From contig NZ_JACHMH010000001.1 of the NCBI RefSeq assembly GCF_014204915.1, positions 124,001-188,000 on the forward strand: a DNA stretch of 64,000 nucleotides, read 5' to 3'. The notes under the pieces are model-generated. The model had not been told where the DNA came from. It saw nothing but the letters and a program-made list of their open reading frames with translations, and did no database searches. This document shows positions 36,018 through 46,622 of the stretch, piece after piece (position 1 is the first letter of the stretch; every line of letters begins with the position of its first letter). This stretch comes from Crossiella cryophila. Lineage in GTDB: Bacteria > Actinomycetota > Actinomycetes > Mycobacteriales > Pseudonocardiaceae. The position numbers and the translations under genes were made by a program.

Positions 36018-36557
36018 ATGTCGCGCAGCTTCCGGGTGGACATTGAGCTGGCTGAGTCGCGTCACGAGGATGTGGCGCTGAGTTGGGGTGGGTGGTCCTC
36101 GCAGCGGCGGCGGGATGTGCCGGGGTTCGGCTGGGATGTCGAGCTGCCCGTCGTGGTGCGGTTGCTGGAGGCGATCGAGGGTGGGCGGACCTCGGCGGCT
36201 GAGGCGCGGGCGGAGTTGCTCGCGGCGGCGCTGGCCTGTGTGCCCAACAGCGGGTGCTGTCCCCGGTGTGAGGATCGGGCCGAGGGGTACCGGCGGGCGC
36301 TGGCCGAGTTCGAGCAGGCGCGGCGGCGATTCGCGGACGCGGGGCGGTATCCGTTCCTGGTCAACAGCGGGACGTTGCACCGCTGGGACTGCCCGACCGT
36401 GCCCGGCGCGGGGCCGACGCATCCGGGGCGCAGCCTGCAGCAGTACGTGCACGAGGCGCGCTACTCCTGGCACCCGGGGCAGCGGCGGCTCAGTGACGCC
36501 GAGGCGGCCCGGTTGTCGCCGGACCGCCACTGCGTCACCTGCCACCCGCTGGGCTAG
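36018..36557 (+). CDS. Hypothetical Cys/His-rich protein (179 aa)
   Basis: Cytoplasmic protein with no recognised full-length family. Three cysteine clusters, SGCCPRCED, LHRWDCP and RHCVTCHPLG, look able to bind zinc; the last two recall the metal motif of Ada-like domains. ATG 36018 has TAGAGT 8 nt upstream. Its TAG sits in a CTAG shared with the stop of the convergent LOG gene. Confidence 0.72.
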   Translation: MSRSFRVDIELAESRHEDVALSWGGWSSQRRRDVPGFGWDVELPVVVRLLEAIEGGRTSAAEARAELLAAALACVPNSGCCPRCEDRAEGYRRALAEFEQARRRFADAGRYPFLVNSGTLHRWDCPTVPGAGPTHPGRSLQQYVHEARYSWHPGQRRLSDAEAARLSPDRHCVTCHPLG

Positions 36558-37108
36558 CCGGGCTGACCTGCGCCGCGCTCGGCGAAGGTCTTCAGCACAC
36601 GCAGCGGGTCCTCCTCGACGAAGACCAGGTCGCGGTACTCGGGCGCGACGAACTCCTCCTCGACCGCGTGGTTCACGAACTCGCGCAGCCGCTGGTAGTA
36701 GCCGTCCACGTCCAGCAGCGCGATCGGCTTGCGGTGGATGCCGAGCACCGCCCAGGTCCAGACCTCGAACAGTTCCTCGAAGGTGCCGAGGCCGCCGGGC
36801 AGGGTGATGAAGGCGTCCGACAGGGCCGCCATCTTGGCCTTGCGCTCGTGCATGTCGGCCACCACGTGCAGTTCGGTGAGCCCGTGGTGGGCCACCTCGC
36901 GGTCCCACAGGCCCTGTGGGATCACGCCCTGCACCCGGCCGCCGGCGGCCAGCGCGGCGTCGGCCACCACGCCCATGGTGCCCACGCTGGCGCCACCGTA
37001 GATGAGTTCCACGCCCTGTTCGGCCAGGACCGTGCCGAGCCGCGTGGCGGCCTCGACGTACTTCTCGCCCTTACCCGGGGACGACCCGCAGAAGACGCAG
37101 ACCCTCAT
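36554..37108 (-). CDS. LOG-family protein (short form)
   Basis: Protein of 184 aa with the Rossmann LOG fold: VCVFCGSSPG, LIYGGASVGTMGVVADA and the signature LPGGLGTFEELFE. Members hydrolyse nucleoside 5'-monophosphates, releasing cytokinin-like bases or, in bacteria, acting on ribonucleotides. It starts one base after the stop of a longer paralogue, so the two form an operon. It sits where Rv1205 does in the mycobacterial order. Confidence 0.9.
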   Translation of the reverse strand: MRVCVFCGSSPGKGEKYVEAATRLGTVLAEQGVELIYGGASVGTMGVVADAALAAGGRVQGVIPQGLWDREVAHHGLTELHVVADMHERKAKMAALSDAFITLPGGLGTFEELFEVWTWAVLGIHRKPIALLDVDGYYQRLREFVNHAVEEEFVAPEYRDLVFVEEDPLRVLKTFAERGAGQPG

Positions 37109-37109
37109 G

Positions 37110-37895
37110 TCAGTGCGCGTCCTCCCAAGCCTTGTACGCCTCCTCGACCACGCGCACCGCGTCGTCGATGTCGTCGGTCAGGTGCAGCAGGGCGAGGTCC
37201 TTGTCCCCCACCTTGCCGGACTTGGCCACCGAGTCGCGCAGCCAGTCGTAGAGGCCCTGCCAGTACTCGGTGCCGAAGAGCACCACGGGGAACTTGGTGA
37301 CCTTCTTGGTCTGCACCAGGGTGAGCGCCTCGAACAGCTCGTCCAGGGTGCCGAAGCCGCCGGGCAGGCAGATGAACGCCTGGGAGTACTTCACGAACAT
37401 GGTCTTGCGGGTGAAGAAGTAGCGGAAGTTGACGCCGAGGTCGACCCAGGGGTTGAGGCCCTGCTCGAACGGCAGCTCGATGCCGAGGCCCACCGACTTG
37501 CCGCCCGCCTCCTGGGCGCCGCGGTTGACCGCCTCCATGGCGCCGGGGCCGCCGCCGGTGATCGAGGCGAACCCGGCCTCGGCCAGCGCCTTGCCCAGCC
37601 GGCGGCCGGTCTCGTACTCGGGGTGGTCCCTCGGGGTGCGCGCCGAGCCGAACACGGTGACCGCGCGCGGCAGCTCGGCCAGCGCGCCGAAGCCCTCGAC
37701 GAACTCGGCCTGGATGCGCATCACCCGCCACGGGTCGGTGTGCACCCAGTCGGACGGGCCGCGCGAGTCGAGCAGGCGCTGGTCGGTGGTGGTGGCCTCC
37801 ACGCTGCTGGAGCGGCGCAGGGTGACCGGGCCTCGCTGCTTCTCGCGGACATCGGGTTCGGGGCTGGACGCGAGGTCCTTGGGGTCGAGCGTCAT
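37110..37895 (-). CDS. LOG-family protein (long form, TIGR00730)
   Basis: Protein of 261 aa, a second LOG-fold protein with an extra N-terminal 60 residues before VTVFGSARTP. Motifs are ITGGGPGAMEAVNRGA, FRYFFTRKTMFVKYSQAFIC and the signature PGGFGTLDELFEALT. ATG 37895 is preferred to the frame start at 37922: TAGGCT lies 7 nt upstream, implying a leaderless transcript. It is one base from the downstream short LOG gene. Confidence 0.9.
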   Translation of the reverse strand: MTLDPKDLASSPEPDVREKQRGPVTLRRSSSVEATTTDQRLLDSRGPSDWVHTDPWRVMRIQAEFVEGFGALAELPRAVTVFGSARTPRDHPEYETGRRLGKALAEAGFASITGGGPGAMEAVNRGAQEAGGKSVGLGIELPFEQGLNPWVDLGVNFRYFFTRKTMFVKYSQAFICLPGGFGTLDELFEALTLVQTKKVTKFPVVLFGTEYWQGLYDWLRDSVAKSGKVGDKDLALLHLTDDIDDAVRVVEEAYKAWEDAH

Positions 37896-38013
37896 AGCAC
37901 ACAGCCTAGTGAGGCCCAACAACTGAGATCGGATTGCGGGCTTCCGGCGGCGGGTGCATTATCTTTCTCGTAAGAGGTTGAAAGTTGGACAACATGCTTC
38001 GGAGAGTCCCGTC

Positions 38014-38628
38014 ATGAGCCAGCCCAAGGTCGCCGTCATCTACTACAGCTCCACCGGCAGCGTGTACTCCCTCGCCCAGTCCGTGGCCGAGGGCGCCAAG
38101 GCCACCGGCGCGGAGGTCCGGGTGCTGCGGGTGCCCGAACTGGCCCCGGCCGAGGCGATCGCGAGCAACCCGGCCTGGCAGGCGCACGCCGAGGCCACCA
38201 AGGACGTGCCGGTGGCCACCGCCGCGGACGTGCAGTGGGCGGACGCGGTCATCTTCGGCACCCCGACCCGCTTCGGCAACGTGGCCAGCCAGCTCAAGCA
38301 GTTCCTGGACACCCTTGGCGGCCTGTGGGCACAGGGCCTGCTGGCGGACAAGGTCTACTCGGGCTTCGTCTCCACCGCGACCCTGCACGGCGGCCGCGAG
38401 TCCACCCTGCTGGCGCTGTACAACACCGTGCACCACTTCGGCGGCATCCTGGTCACCCCGGGTTACACCGACCCGATCCAGTTCGCCACCGGCACCCCCT
38501 ACGGCGCCTCGCACGCCGACGCGCAGGGCCAGAACCCGATCAGCGAGGACACGCACGCCTCGGCCCGGTTCCAGGGCAGGCGGGTGGCCGAGCTGACCGG
38601 CCGGTTCCTCGCGGGCGCGCAGGCCTGA
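38014..38628 (+). CDS. wrbA: NAD(P)H:quinone oxidoreductase WrbA
   Basis: Flavodoxin-like protein of 204 aa: VAVIYYSSTGSVYSLAQSVA (FMN phosphate loop), FGTPTRFGNVASQLKQFLD and GGRESTLLALYNTVHHFGG, all typical of WrbA. It reduces quinones by two electrons, avoiding semiquinone radicals. ATG 38014 has GGAGAG upstream; the frame open to 37954 is not needed. TTATCT and a GTTG/CAAC inverted pair near 37970-37990 could be promoter and operator. Confidence 0.92.
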   Translation: MSQPKVAVIYYSSTGSVYSLAQSVAEGAKATGAEVRVLRVPELAPAEAIASNPAWQAHAEATKDVPVATAADVQWADAVIFGTPTRFGNVASQLKQFLDTLGGLWAQGLLADKVYSGFVSTATLHGGRESTLLALYNTVHHFGGILVTPGYTDPIQFATGTPYGASHADAQGQNPISEDTHASARFQGRRVAELTGRFLAGAQA

Positions 38629-38635
38629 GCACGCG

Positions 38636-38670
38636 GACCGGCCCCGGGGTTCGTGTCCCCGGGGCCGGTC
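38636..38670. terminator. Strong bidirectional terminator hairpin
   Basis: Perfect 14-bp inverted repeat (GACCGGCCCCGGGG and its complement, 7-nt loop) between convergent wrbA and the ABC permease gene. Confidence 0.8.
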
Positions 38671-38680
38671 TCGATCGGGC

Positions 38681-39525
38681 TCAGCCGACATCCCGGCGGC
38701 GTACCAGCCACACCGTGAGCGCAGCGAAGGCCAGGGTGTATCCGCAGGCCAGGGCGACCGCGGGCCAGGCGGTGAGGGTGTCGACCACACCGGGCGCGCC
38801 GCCCTGAGACACCGGGGTGGCGCCGAGCGCGGCCACCAGCGAGCCGGCCACCGAGCCCGGCAGCACGTCGGTGATCGGGGCCAGCCAGTCCAGCGCCCCG
38901 GCCACCCCGCGCAGCAGGTTCTCCACCGCGAGCACCCACACCACGCCAAGGCCGACCGCCAGCGCCGGGCTGCGGGACAGCGTGCCCAGCGCGACCCCGG
39001 CCGAGGTCCACATACCCAGCACCAGCAACGCGCCCGCCACCGCGCGCAGGACCTGGCCGAGGCCCGGGTAGACCAGCTCCTGCCCCTCGGCCAGCGCGAC
39101 CGCGGTGGAGATGCCCAGGTCCACGACCAGGGTGGTGAGCACCACGGTCAGCACCACCGCGGCCAGCCCGGCCACCGTGCCCGCCAGCACACTGAGCCGC
39201 CCTCGGCCCTGGGTGAACGCGGTTTTCCAGGTGCCCCAACCGAATCCGCTGCCCGCGGCGAGCGCGCCCAGGGTCAGCATGATCGCGCCGCCGAACATCG
39301 GCGTGCCCTGGGCCAGCCCGACCGGCACCCCGGCCGGCAGCAGCCGTTCCAGCAGCAGCTCCTTGGGCGTGCCCGCGGCGAAGCCGGAACCGTCCACATA
39401 GGACAGGTAGTTGAAGACGTAGACGAAGATGATGTTGAGCACCAGCCAGGCGCCGCCGATCACCCAGACCGCGGGCCATTTGCGCAGCCGGAACAGTTCC
39501 GCCCGGCTGGTGGCGACCAGGGTTG

Positions 39526-39529
<4 letters not shown>
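38681..39529 (-). CDS. ABC-2 type transporter permease
   Basis: Protein of 282 aa with about six membrane helices and a conserved cytoplasmic start AELFRLRKWPAVWVIGGAW, the usual layout for an exporter half without a fused ATPase. Its ATG overlaps the ATPase gene stop by 4 bp (ATGA). With the neighbouring ATPase it forms an exporter of unknown substrate, divergent from a two-component system likely to control it. Confidence 0.85.
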
Positions 39530-40476
<947 letters not shown>

Positions 40477-40611
40477 GCCGGGAAGCCTGGGCGGACGGGT
40501 GCTGCCGGGTCGTCACCGTGACGGCGGCCGCTCGCCTACGCGGGATCGCGTAGCCCGGGTACGCGCCGACGGGGACGCGGGATCGGCCGTGCGCTCCTAT
40601 CGTCAGCTGCC

Positions 40612-41760
40612 ATGAGCACTGCTTCCGCCCGGCCGCGGCGGCCGTCCCTCGGCGACGTCTGGCCCGCCCTGCCGTTCCTGGCGGTGGGCCTGATCGGCAC
40701 CCAGGCCGCCGGCATCTACCAGCCCAGCGCACGGGTGCCGGATGTGCTGGCCTACCTGCTGATCGGGCTGGCGGCCGGCGCACTGGCCGCCCGGCATTGG
40801 CCCGCGCACGCACTGGCCGCCAACGGTGCGGCGGTCACCGCGTACCTGGCCATGGGCTATCCGTTCGGGCCGATCCTGCTGACCGTGCCCGCGGTCGTCT
40901 GCCTGGTCTCGATCCGCTGGCCGGTCCGGCGCGCGCTGCTCGCGGCGGCCGCCTACTGCGGTGTGCTGATCGTGGCGTTCTTCGTCAAGAACACCAGGGG
41001 AGGCTCCATCATCGGTCCGGTCGAGCAGCTGGTCATCACCATGGTCTGGGCGCTGGTGCTGGCCACCGCGCTGGTGCTGGGCGCCGCGATCCGGGTGCGC
41101 CGGGCCGCCCGCGCCGACGTGCTGGTCGAGCAGGCCCGGCGGGCGGTCGCGGATGAGCGGCTGCGGATGGCCCAGGACCTGCACGACTCCATCGGGCACG
41201 GACTGGCGGTGATCGCCATGCAGGCCGGGGTGGCACTGCATGTGCTGGAACGCAGTCCCGGTGAGGCGCGGGCCCCGATGGAGGCGGTGCGCGCGACCAG
41301 CCGGGAGTCGCTGGAGAACCTGCGGTTCGCGCTGGAGGCGCTGCGCAGTCCCGGCACGGCCGAACTGCGCCCGGCGCCCGGTCTGGCCGACCTGCCCCGG
41401 CTGATCGACCGGCTGCTGGCCGGCGGGGTGCAGATCACCCTGGCGGGAGCGGCGGGCGAGCTGCGGCAGCCGGTGGACGCGGCCGCCTACCGGATCGTGC
41501 AGGAGGCGCTGACCAACGTGCTCCGGCACGCACTGGGCGCGACCGCGCACATCAGCCTGACCCGGACCGCGGACGCGCTGCTGGTCGAGGTGACCGACTC
41601 CGGCGGCGCGGGCGGCGGCGTCCCGGCGGGCGCGGGCTCGGGCATCCGCGGCATGCACGCCCAGGCCGAGGCGCTGGGCGGCACACTGTCCGCGGGCCCC
41701 CGCGCCGGCGGCGGCTTCGCGGTCGCGGCGCGGCTGCCACTGGACGGGGAGGGCGCGTGA
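40612..41760 (+). CDS. Sensor histidine kinase, NarL-partner type
   Basis: Protein of 382 aa. Several N-terminal membrane helices (about 15-150), a HisKA_3 dimerisation helix with phospho-acceptor His in QDLHDSIGHGLAV (about residue 190), and an HATPase_c domain (VEVTDSGGAGGG, then GSGIRGMHAQAEALGG). With the next gene it forms a two-component system, likely sensing membrane or antibiotic stress and controlling the divergent ABC exporter. TATCGT lies 8 nt before the ATG. Confidence 0.9.
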   Translation: MSTASARPRRPSLGDVWPALPFLAVGLIGTQAAGIYQPSARVPDVLAYLLIGLAAGALAARHWPAHALAANGAAVTAYLAMGYPFGPILLTVPAVVCLVSIRWPVRRALLAAAAYCGVLIVAFFVKNTRGGSIIGPVEQLVITMVWALVLATALVLGAAIRVRRAARADVLVEQARRAVADERLRMAQDLHDSIGHGLAVIAMQAGVALHVLERSPGEARAPMEAVRATSRESLENLRFALEALRSPGTAELRPAPGLADLPRLIDRLLAGGVQITLAGAAGELRQPVDAAAYRIVQEALTNVLRHALGATAHISLTRTADALLVEVTDSGGAGGGVPAGAGSGIRGMHAQAEALGGTLSAGPRAGGGFAVAARLPLDGEGA

Positions 41761-42419
41761 AGGTCATCCGGGTGGTGGTCGTGGACGACCAGGCGCTGGT
41801 GCGGGTCGGCGTGCGCACCCTGCTGGGCAGCGAGCCGGACACCGAGCTGGTCGGCGAGGCCGCGGACGGCCGCAGCGGCGTGGCCAGGGTGCGCGAGCTG
41901 AAGCCGGACGTGGTGCTGATGGACATCCGGATGCCCGACATGGACGGGCTGGCCGCACTGCGCGAGATCACCGCCGACCCCGCGCTCAACGAGGTCCGGG
42001 TGGTCATGCTGACCACCTTCGGGCTGGACGAGTACGTCTTCGCGGCACTGCGCAGCGGGGCCAGCGGGTTCGTGCTCAAGGACGCCGAACCCGAGGAGAT
42101 GCTGCGCGCGGTCCGGGTGGTGGCCACCGGCGGCTCGCTGCTCTCGCCCTCGGTGACCAGCAGCGTGATCGCCCGCTTCGCCAGCCCCGGCGGCCCGCCG
42201 CAGGTGAGCCACCCTGGAGTGGCCCACCTGACCGAACGGGAGCGCGAGGTCCTCGGCTGGGTGGCCACCGGCCGGTCCAACGACGAGATCGCCGCCCAGC
42301 TGGTGGTGAGCAGCGAGACCGTCCGCACGCACGTCAGCAGGGCGATGCTGAAAATGCAAGCCCGCGACCGCGCCCAGCTGGTCGTCTTCGCCCTCCAGTC
42401 CGGCCTCGCCCCGACCTAA
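41757..42419 (+). CDS. LuxR/NarL-family response regulator
   Basis: Protein of 220 aa: receiver domain with phospho-acceptor Asp in PDVVLMDIRMPDMDG and Lys in FVLKDAEPEE, then a LuxR helix-turn-helix (LTEREREVLGWVATGRSNDE, SSETVRTHVSRAMLKM). GTG 41757 overlaps the kinase stop (GTGA). It is the output of the adjacent sensor kinase. Confidence 0.93.
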   Translation: MKVIRVVVVDDQALVRVGVRTLLGSEPDTELVGEAADGRSGVARVRELKPDVVLMDIRMPDMDGLAALREITADPALNEVRVVMLTTFGLDEYVFAALRSGASGFVLKDAEPEEMLRAVRVVATGGSLLSPSVTSSVIARFASPGGPPQVSHPGVAHLTEREREVLGWVATGRSNDEIAAQLVVSSETVRTHVSRAMLKMQARDRAQLVVFALQSGLAPT

Positions 42420-42446
42420 CCCATCCCCGCACCGTGCGATAGCGGG

Positions 42447-43526
42447 TCAGCCGGTGACGAAGCGGCGGAGGACGTCGGCGCAGTGGGTGATCTTGACCGC
42501 GGGCACGTGCTCCTCGGGGGTGTGCGACAGCGAGGGGTCGCCGGGGCCGAAGTTGACCGCGGGCATGCCCAGCGCGGCGAAGCGGGCCACGTCGGTCCAG
42601 CCGAGCTTGCCGACCGGGTCGGCGCCGGAGGCGGCCAGCAGCTGCTTGGCCTCTGGCGCGTGCAGGCCGGGCAGCGCGCCGGGGGACACGTCCACCACCA
42701 CGACCTCGAAGCCGGCGAACAGCTCGCGCAGGTGCGCCTCGGCCTGCTCAGGGGTGCGGTCCGGGGCGAAGCGGTGGTTGATGGTGACCACGCACTCGTC
42801 CGGCACCACGTTGCCCGCGACGCCGCCGCCGACCTTCACCGCCTGCAGGCCCTCGCGGTAGGTGCAGCCGTCGATCTCCAGCACCCGCGGTTCGTACCCG
42901 GTGAGCCGGTTGAGCACCTCGCTGGCGGCGTGGATGGCGTTGCTGCCCATCCAGGCCCGCGCGGTGTGCGCGCGCTTGCCTCGGGTGCGCACCTCGATCC
43001 GGATGGTGCCCTGGCAACCGGCCTCGATCACCGCGCCGCTGGGCTCGCACACGATGGCCAGGTCCGCGGCCAGCCACTCGGGCAGCTCGCGCTCGATCCG
43101 GCCGAGGCCGTTGCGGACCGCCTCGATCTCCTCGCAGTCGTAGAAGACGAAGGTCAGGTCGTAGGCGGGCTCGGTCACGGTGGCGGCCAGGTGCAGCATC
43201 ACCGCGTCGCCGCTCTTCATGTCCACCGTGCCGCAGCCGTGCAGCACCAGGTCGTCGCCGGAACCGGTGCGGCGGTGCGGCACGTTGTCCACGATCGGCA
43301 CCGTGTCCAGGTGCCCGGCGAAGATGATCCGGGAGGCCCGGCCGAGGTTGGTGCGGGCCAGCACGGTGTCGCCGTTGCGCAGCACCTCCAGATGCGGGGC
43401 CTGTTCGCGCAGCGCGGCCTCCACGGCATCGGCCAGGGCGGCCTCGTTGCCGGAGACGCTGGGCACGTCCACCAGCGCGGCGGTCAGCTCGATCGGGTCA
43501 GCGGCGAGGTCAAGGCGCGTGGTCAC
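42447..43526 (-). CDS. dapE: Succinyl-diaminopimelate desuccinylase
   Basis: M20 metallopeptidase-fold enzyme of 359 aa that removes succinate from N-succinyl-LL-diaminopimelate, giving LL-DAP for peptidoglycan and lysine. Metal ligands are in [21 protein letters not shown] and VFYDCEEIE; the catalytic Glu is in that last pair. GTG 43526 has TAGCCT 7 nt upstream (leaderless), and frame upstream is not used. Divergent from dapD, with dapC further along: three steps of the succinylase DAP route together. Confidence 0.93.
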   Translation of the reverse strand: MTTRLDLAADPIELTAALVDVPSVSGNEAALADAVEAALREQAPHLEVLRNGDTVLARTNLGRASRIIFAGHLDTVPIVDNVPHRRTGSGDDLVLHGCGTVDMKSGDAVMLHLAATVTEPAYDLTFVFYDCEEIEAVRNGLGRIERELPEWLAADLAIVCEPSGAVIEAGCQGTIRIEVRTRGKRAHTARAWMGSNAIHAASEVLNRLTGYEPRVLEIDGCTYREGLQAVKVGGGVAGNVVPDECVVTINHRFAPDRTPEQAEAHLRELFAGFEVVVVDVSPGALPGLHAPEAKQLLAASGADPVGKLGWTDVARFAALGMPAVNFGPGDPSLSHTPEEHVPAVKITHCADVLRRFVTG

Positions 43527-43617
43527 GCCCGGCAGGCTACCCAGGGGGAGCACCGGGACGCGCGGGCAACCGACCCGGTAAGGACCGCTACCCGGGTGCA
43601 CCGGTTACCATGACCCG
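43527..43617. promoter_or_regulatory. Divergent dapE/dapD promoter region
   Basis: The 91-bp gap carries TACCAT (43606-43611), 6 nt before the dapD GTG, and on the other strand TAGCCT (43539-43534), 7 nt before the dapE GTG. Both look like -10 hexamers of leaderless mRNAs. Confidence 0.55.
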
Positions 43618-44607
43618 GTGAGCACCGAGCAGACCACTGATTCGCAGGTCACCGGCGCGTACGGCGTCGGCCTGGCCACCATCGCCGCCGACGGCACCGT
43701 GCTGGACACCTGGTTCCCCGAGCCCAGGCTCGGCGAAGCGGGCGAGGGCGGCACCCAACGGCTCTCCGCCGCGGACGCCGCGACCGCGCTCGGGCCGGAC
43801 GTGGCCGCGCTGCTCGGCCCGGACGCCGCCCGTGGCGTCGAGGTGGTCGCGGTGCGCACCGCGATCGCCGCGCTGACCGACAAGCCGGTGGACGCGCACG
43901 ACGTCTACCTGCGCCTGCACCTGCTCTCCGGCCGGCTGGTCCAGCCGCACGGGCAGAACCTGGACGGCATGTTCGGGCTGCTGGCCAACGTGGTGTGGAC
44001 CAACCACGGCCCCTGCCCCGTCCCCGGCTTCGAGGCGACCCGGCTGCGGCTGCGGGCCCGTGGCCCGGTGACCGTGTACAGCGTGGACAAGTTCCCGCGG
44101 ATGGTCGACTACGTGCTGCCCTCCGGCGTCCGGGTCGGCGACGCGGACCGGGTCCGGCTGGGCGCGCACCTGGCCAGCGGCACCACCGTGATGCACGAGG
44201 GCTTCGTCAACTTCAACGCCGGCACCCTTGGCGCCTCCATGGTCGAGGGCCGGATCTCCGCCGGGGTCGTGGTGGACGACGGCTCCGACGTCGGCGGCGG
44301 CGCCTCGATCATGGGCACCCTCTCCGGCGGCGGCAAGCAGACCATCAGCATCGGCAAGCGCTGCCTGCTCGGGGCCAACGCGGGCATCGGCATCTCCCTC
44401 GGCGACGACTGCGTGGTGGAGGCCGGGCTCTACGTCACCGCGGGCACCAAGGTCGCGCTGCCGGACGGCAGCACGGTCAAGGCGGGCGAGCTGTCCGGGT
44501 CGAACGGGCTGCTGTTCCTCCGCGACTCGGTGACCGGCGCGGTGATCGTGAAGGCACGCAAGGGCACCGGGGTGGAACTCAACTCGGCCTTGCATGCGAA
44601 CGACTGA
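43618..44607 (+). CDS. dapD: Tetrahydrodipicolinate N-succinyltransferase
   Basis: Enzyme of 329 aa of the actinobacterial DapD type: an N-terminal domain, then a left-handed beta-helix of hexapeptide repeats (about 170-290; [40 protein letters not shown]). It transfers succinyl from succinyl-CoA to tetrahydrodipicolinate in DAP/lysine synthesis. Divergent from dapE, the later step. The GTG is set by TACCAT 6 nt upstream. Confidence 0.94.
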   Translation: MSTEQTTDSQVTGAYGVGLATIAADGTVLDTWFPEPRLGEAGEGGTQRLSAADAATALGPDVAALLGPDAARGVEVVAVRTAIAALTDKPVDAHDVYLRLHLLSGRLVQPHGQNLDGMFGLLANVVWTNHGPCPVPGFEATRLRLRARGPVTVYSVDKFPRMVDYVLPSGVRVGDADRVRLGAHLASGTTVMHEGFVNFNAGTLGASMVEGRISAGVVVDDGSDVGGGASIMGTLSGGGKQTISIGKRCLLGANAGIGISLGDDCVVEAGLYVTAGTKVALPDGSTVKAGELSGSNGLLFLRDSVTGAVIVKARKGTGVELNSALHAND

Positions 44608-44627
44608 CGGCCACTAGCATCGGCTGG

Positions 44628-45527
44628 GTGCCGAAGATCACACGGAAACCCAAGCTCGGGCCGGGCGATCCGGTGCACCTGCATGTGCGGGCGGCACTGG
44701 AGGCCCGGCTCGCCGCGTTGAAGCAGCACGAGCCGGGCACCCGCTCCGGGGCCGATGCCGAGGACCTGCACCAGATGCGGGTCGCGGTGCGGCGGCTGCG
44801 GGCCATGCTCAAGGCGGCCCGGCCGTTCCTGGACCGCAGGATCGCCGACCGGCTGCGGGCCGAACTGGGCTGGCTGGGCCGGGCACTCGGCCCGGTGCGC
44901 GACCTGGACGTGCTCCTCGAACGGCTCACCGCCGAGGCCGAGAACTTCCCCGAGGACGAACGCGCCGCGGTGCGGGCCCTGGTCGCCGGGCTGCACACCG
45001 AACGCGAGGACGCCCGCGCCGCCCTGCACCAGGCCCTGGACGCCAAGCGCTACCAGCGGCTGCTGAGCGCCCTGGCGGCCGAGGCGGCCAGCACCGAGCC
45101 CGGACCGTCCGTGGACACGCTGACCGCGCTCTCCGGGCTGGTACGGGGCGAATTCGACCGGCTGGCCCGCGCGGTGGCCAAGGCAGGGCCGGAACCGGTG
45201 GACGAGGTGCTGCACGCGCTGCGCATCGACGGCAAACGCCTGCGCTACACCGCCGAACTCGCACTGCCCCTGCTGGGCAAGAAGATCCGGCCGCTGCTCA
45301 AGGCCACCACCGACTTCCAGGACGTGCTCGGCGAGCACCAGGACGCCTGCGTGGCCCAGGACCGGGTGCGGGCGCTGCTGGCCGCGCACGGCGAGGTGAT
45401 CGACTTCGACCTGGCCTTCGTCGGCGGCAGGCTGGTCGAGCGGGAAGAGGCCCGCCGGGTCAGCCGCCGGGCCGCCTGGTGGACGGTCTGGCTCGCGCTG
45501 GAGCAGACCGGCCGCTCAGCCCTGTAG
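44628..45527 (+). CDS. CHAD-domain protein
   Basis: Protein of 299 aa made of the helical CHAD domain, with basic residues on conserved helices (DLHQMRVAVRRLRAMLKAAR at about 47-66, ALRIDGKRLRYTAELAL near 205). CHAD binds polyphosphate and is linked to polyphosphate granules. The GTG is chosen by TAGCAT 7 nt upstream; the longer open frame overlaps dapD. It converges on dapC with a 12-bp overlap. Confidence 0.88.
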   Translation: MPKITRKPKLGPGDPVHLHVRAALEARLAALKQHEPGTRSGADAEDLHQMRVAVRRLRAMLKAARPFLDRRIADRLRAELGWLGRALGPVRDLDVLLERLTAEAENFPEDERAAVRALVAGLHTEREDARAALHQALDAKRYQRLLSALAAEAASTEPGPSVDTLTALSGLVRGEFDRLARAVAKAGPEPVDEVLHALRIDGKRLRYTAELALPLLGKKIRPLLKATTDFQDVLGEHQDACVAQDRVRALLAAHGEVIDFDLAFVGGRLVEREEARRVSRRAAWWTVWLALEQTGRSAL

Positions 45528-46622
45528 CCGCTCCGCCGCGGCCGCCACCCGCTCGTCCGATGCGGTCAGCGCCACCCGCACGTGCTTGCCGCCACCGGGC
45601 CCGTAGAAGGTGCCGGGGGCGACCAGGATGCCGCGCCCGGCCAGCCAGGACACCGTGTCCCAGGCGTCCTCGCCACGGGTGGACCACAGGTACAGGCCGG
45701 CGGTGGAGTGCTCCACGGTGAACCCGGCCGCCTTCAGCGCGGGCAGCAGCACCTCGCGCCGGGCCCGGTACCGCTCCCGCTGGACGGCCACGTGCTCGTC
45801 GTCGGCCAGCGCCGCGGTGACCGCGGCCTGCACCGGCCGGGGCACCATCATCCCGGCGTGCTTGCGGATCTCCAGCAGCCGCGCCACCAGTACCGGGTCC
45901 CCGGTGAGGAACCCGGCGCGGTAGCCGGCCAGGCTGGAGGACTTGGACAGCGAGTGCACCGCGAGCAGCCCGTCCAGGCTGCCGTCGCGGACCCGCGGGT
46001 GCAGTGCGGAGACCGGTTGCGCGTCCCAGCCCAGCGACAGGTAGCACTCGTCGGAGGCGACGACCGCGCCGACGGCTCTGGCGGCGCGCACCGCCTCGGC
46101 CAGCCCCTCGGCGGGCAGCACCCGGCCGGTGGGGTTGGACGGGGAGTTCAGCCACACCAGCTTCGTGCCAGGCGGCGGGGCCTGGCCATCGGCCAGCCGG
46201 ACCACCTCGGCCCCGGCCAGCCGCGCGCCGACCTCGTAGGTCGGGTAGGCCAGCTCGGGCAGGGCCACCACATCGCCGGGCCGCAGCCCGAGCAGGGTGG
46301 GCAGCCAGGCCACCAGTTCCTTGGACCCGATGGTCGGCAGCACCGCCGCCGGGTCAAGGCCGGTCACGCCGAAGCGCCGGGCCATCGCGGCGACGGCGGC
46401 CTCGCGCAGTTCCGCGGTGCCGTGCGTGGTCGGATAGCCCGGGATCCCGGCGACCGAGTTCAGCGCGGCCTGGAGCTTCCCGTCGACCTCGTCCACGGGG
46501 GTGCCGACGGACAGGTCGACCACCCCGCCCTGGTGCTTACGCGCCTGGGCGGCGTGGCCGGAGAGCGAGTCCCACGGGAAGTCGGGCAGCGTGAAGCGGT
46601 CCGGTGTGGCTGAGGTGCTCAC
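45516..46622 (-). CDS. dapC: Succinyldiaminopimelate transaminase
   Basis: PLP-dependent class I aminotransferase of 368 aa: SNPTGRVL, the PLP Lys in SLSKSSSLAGYRAGF and the C-terminal Arg site in HVRVALT. It aminates N-succinyl-2-amino-6-ketopimelate in the DAP pathway; coupling to a ferredoxin gene and the nearby dapD/dapE supports DapC over a general aminotransferase. GTG 46622 overlaps the ferredoxin stop by 4 bp, the same pair as mycobacterial fdxC-dapC. Confidence 0.88.
   Translation of the reverse strand: MSTSATPDRFTLPDFPWDSLSGHAAQARKHQGGVVDLSVGTPVDEVDGKLQAALNSVAGIPGYPTTHGTAELREAAVAAMARRFGVTGLDPAAVLPTIGSKELVAWLPTLLGLRPGDVVALPELAYPTYEVGARLAGAEVVRLADGQAPPPGTKLVWLNSPSNPTGRVLPAEGLAEAVRAARAVGAVVASDECYLSLGWDAQPVSALHPRVRDGSLDGLLAVHSLSKSSSLAGYRAGFLTGDPVLVARLLEIRKHAGMMVPRPVQAAVTAALADDEHVAVQRERYRARREVLLPALKAAGFTVEHSTAGLYLWSTRGEDAWDTVSWLAGRGILVAPGTFYGPGGGKHVRVALTASDERVAAAAERLQG

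Noticed and set aside
37954-38013. N-terminal extension of WrbA from the ATG at 37954
   Set aside because: It would add 20 non-family residues through the promoter region; ATG 38014 has a ribosome site and matches the family start.
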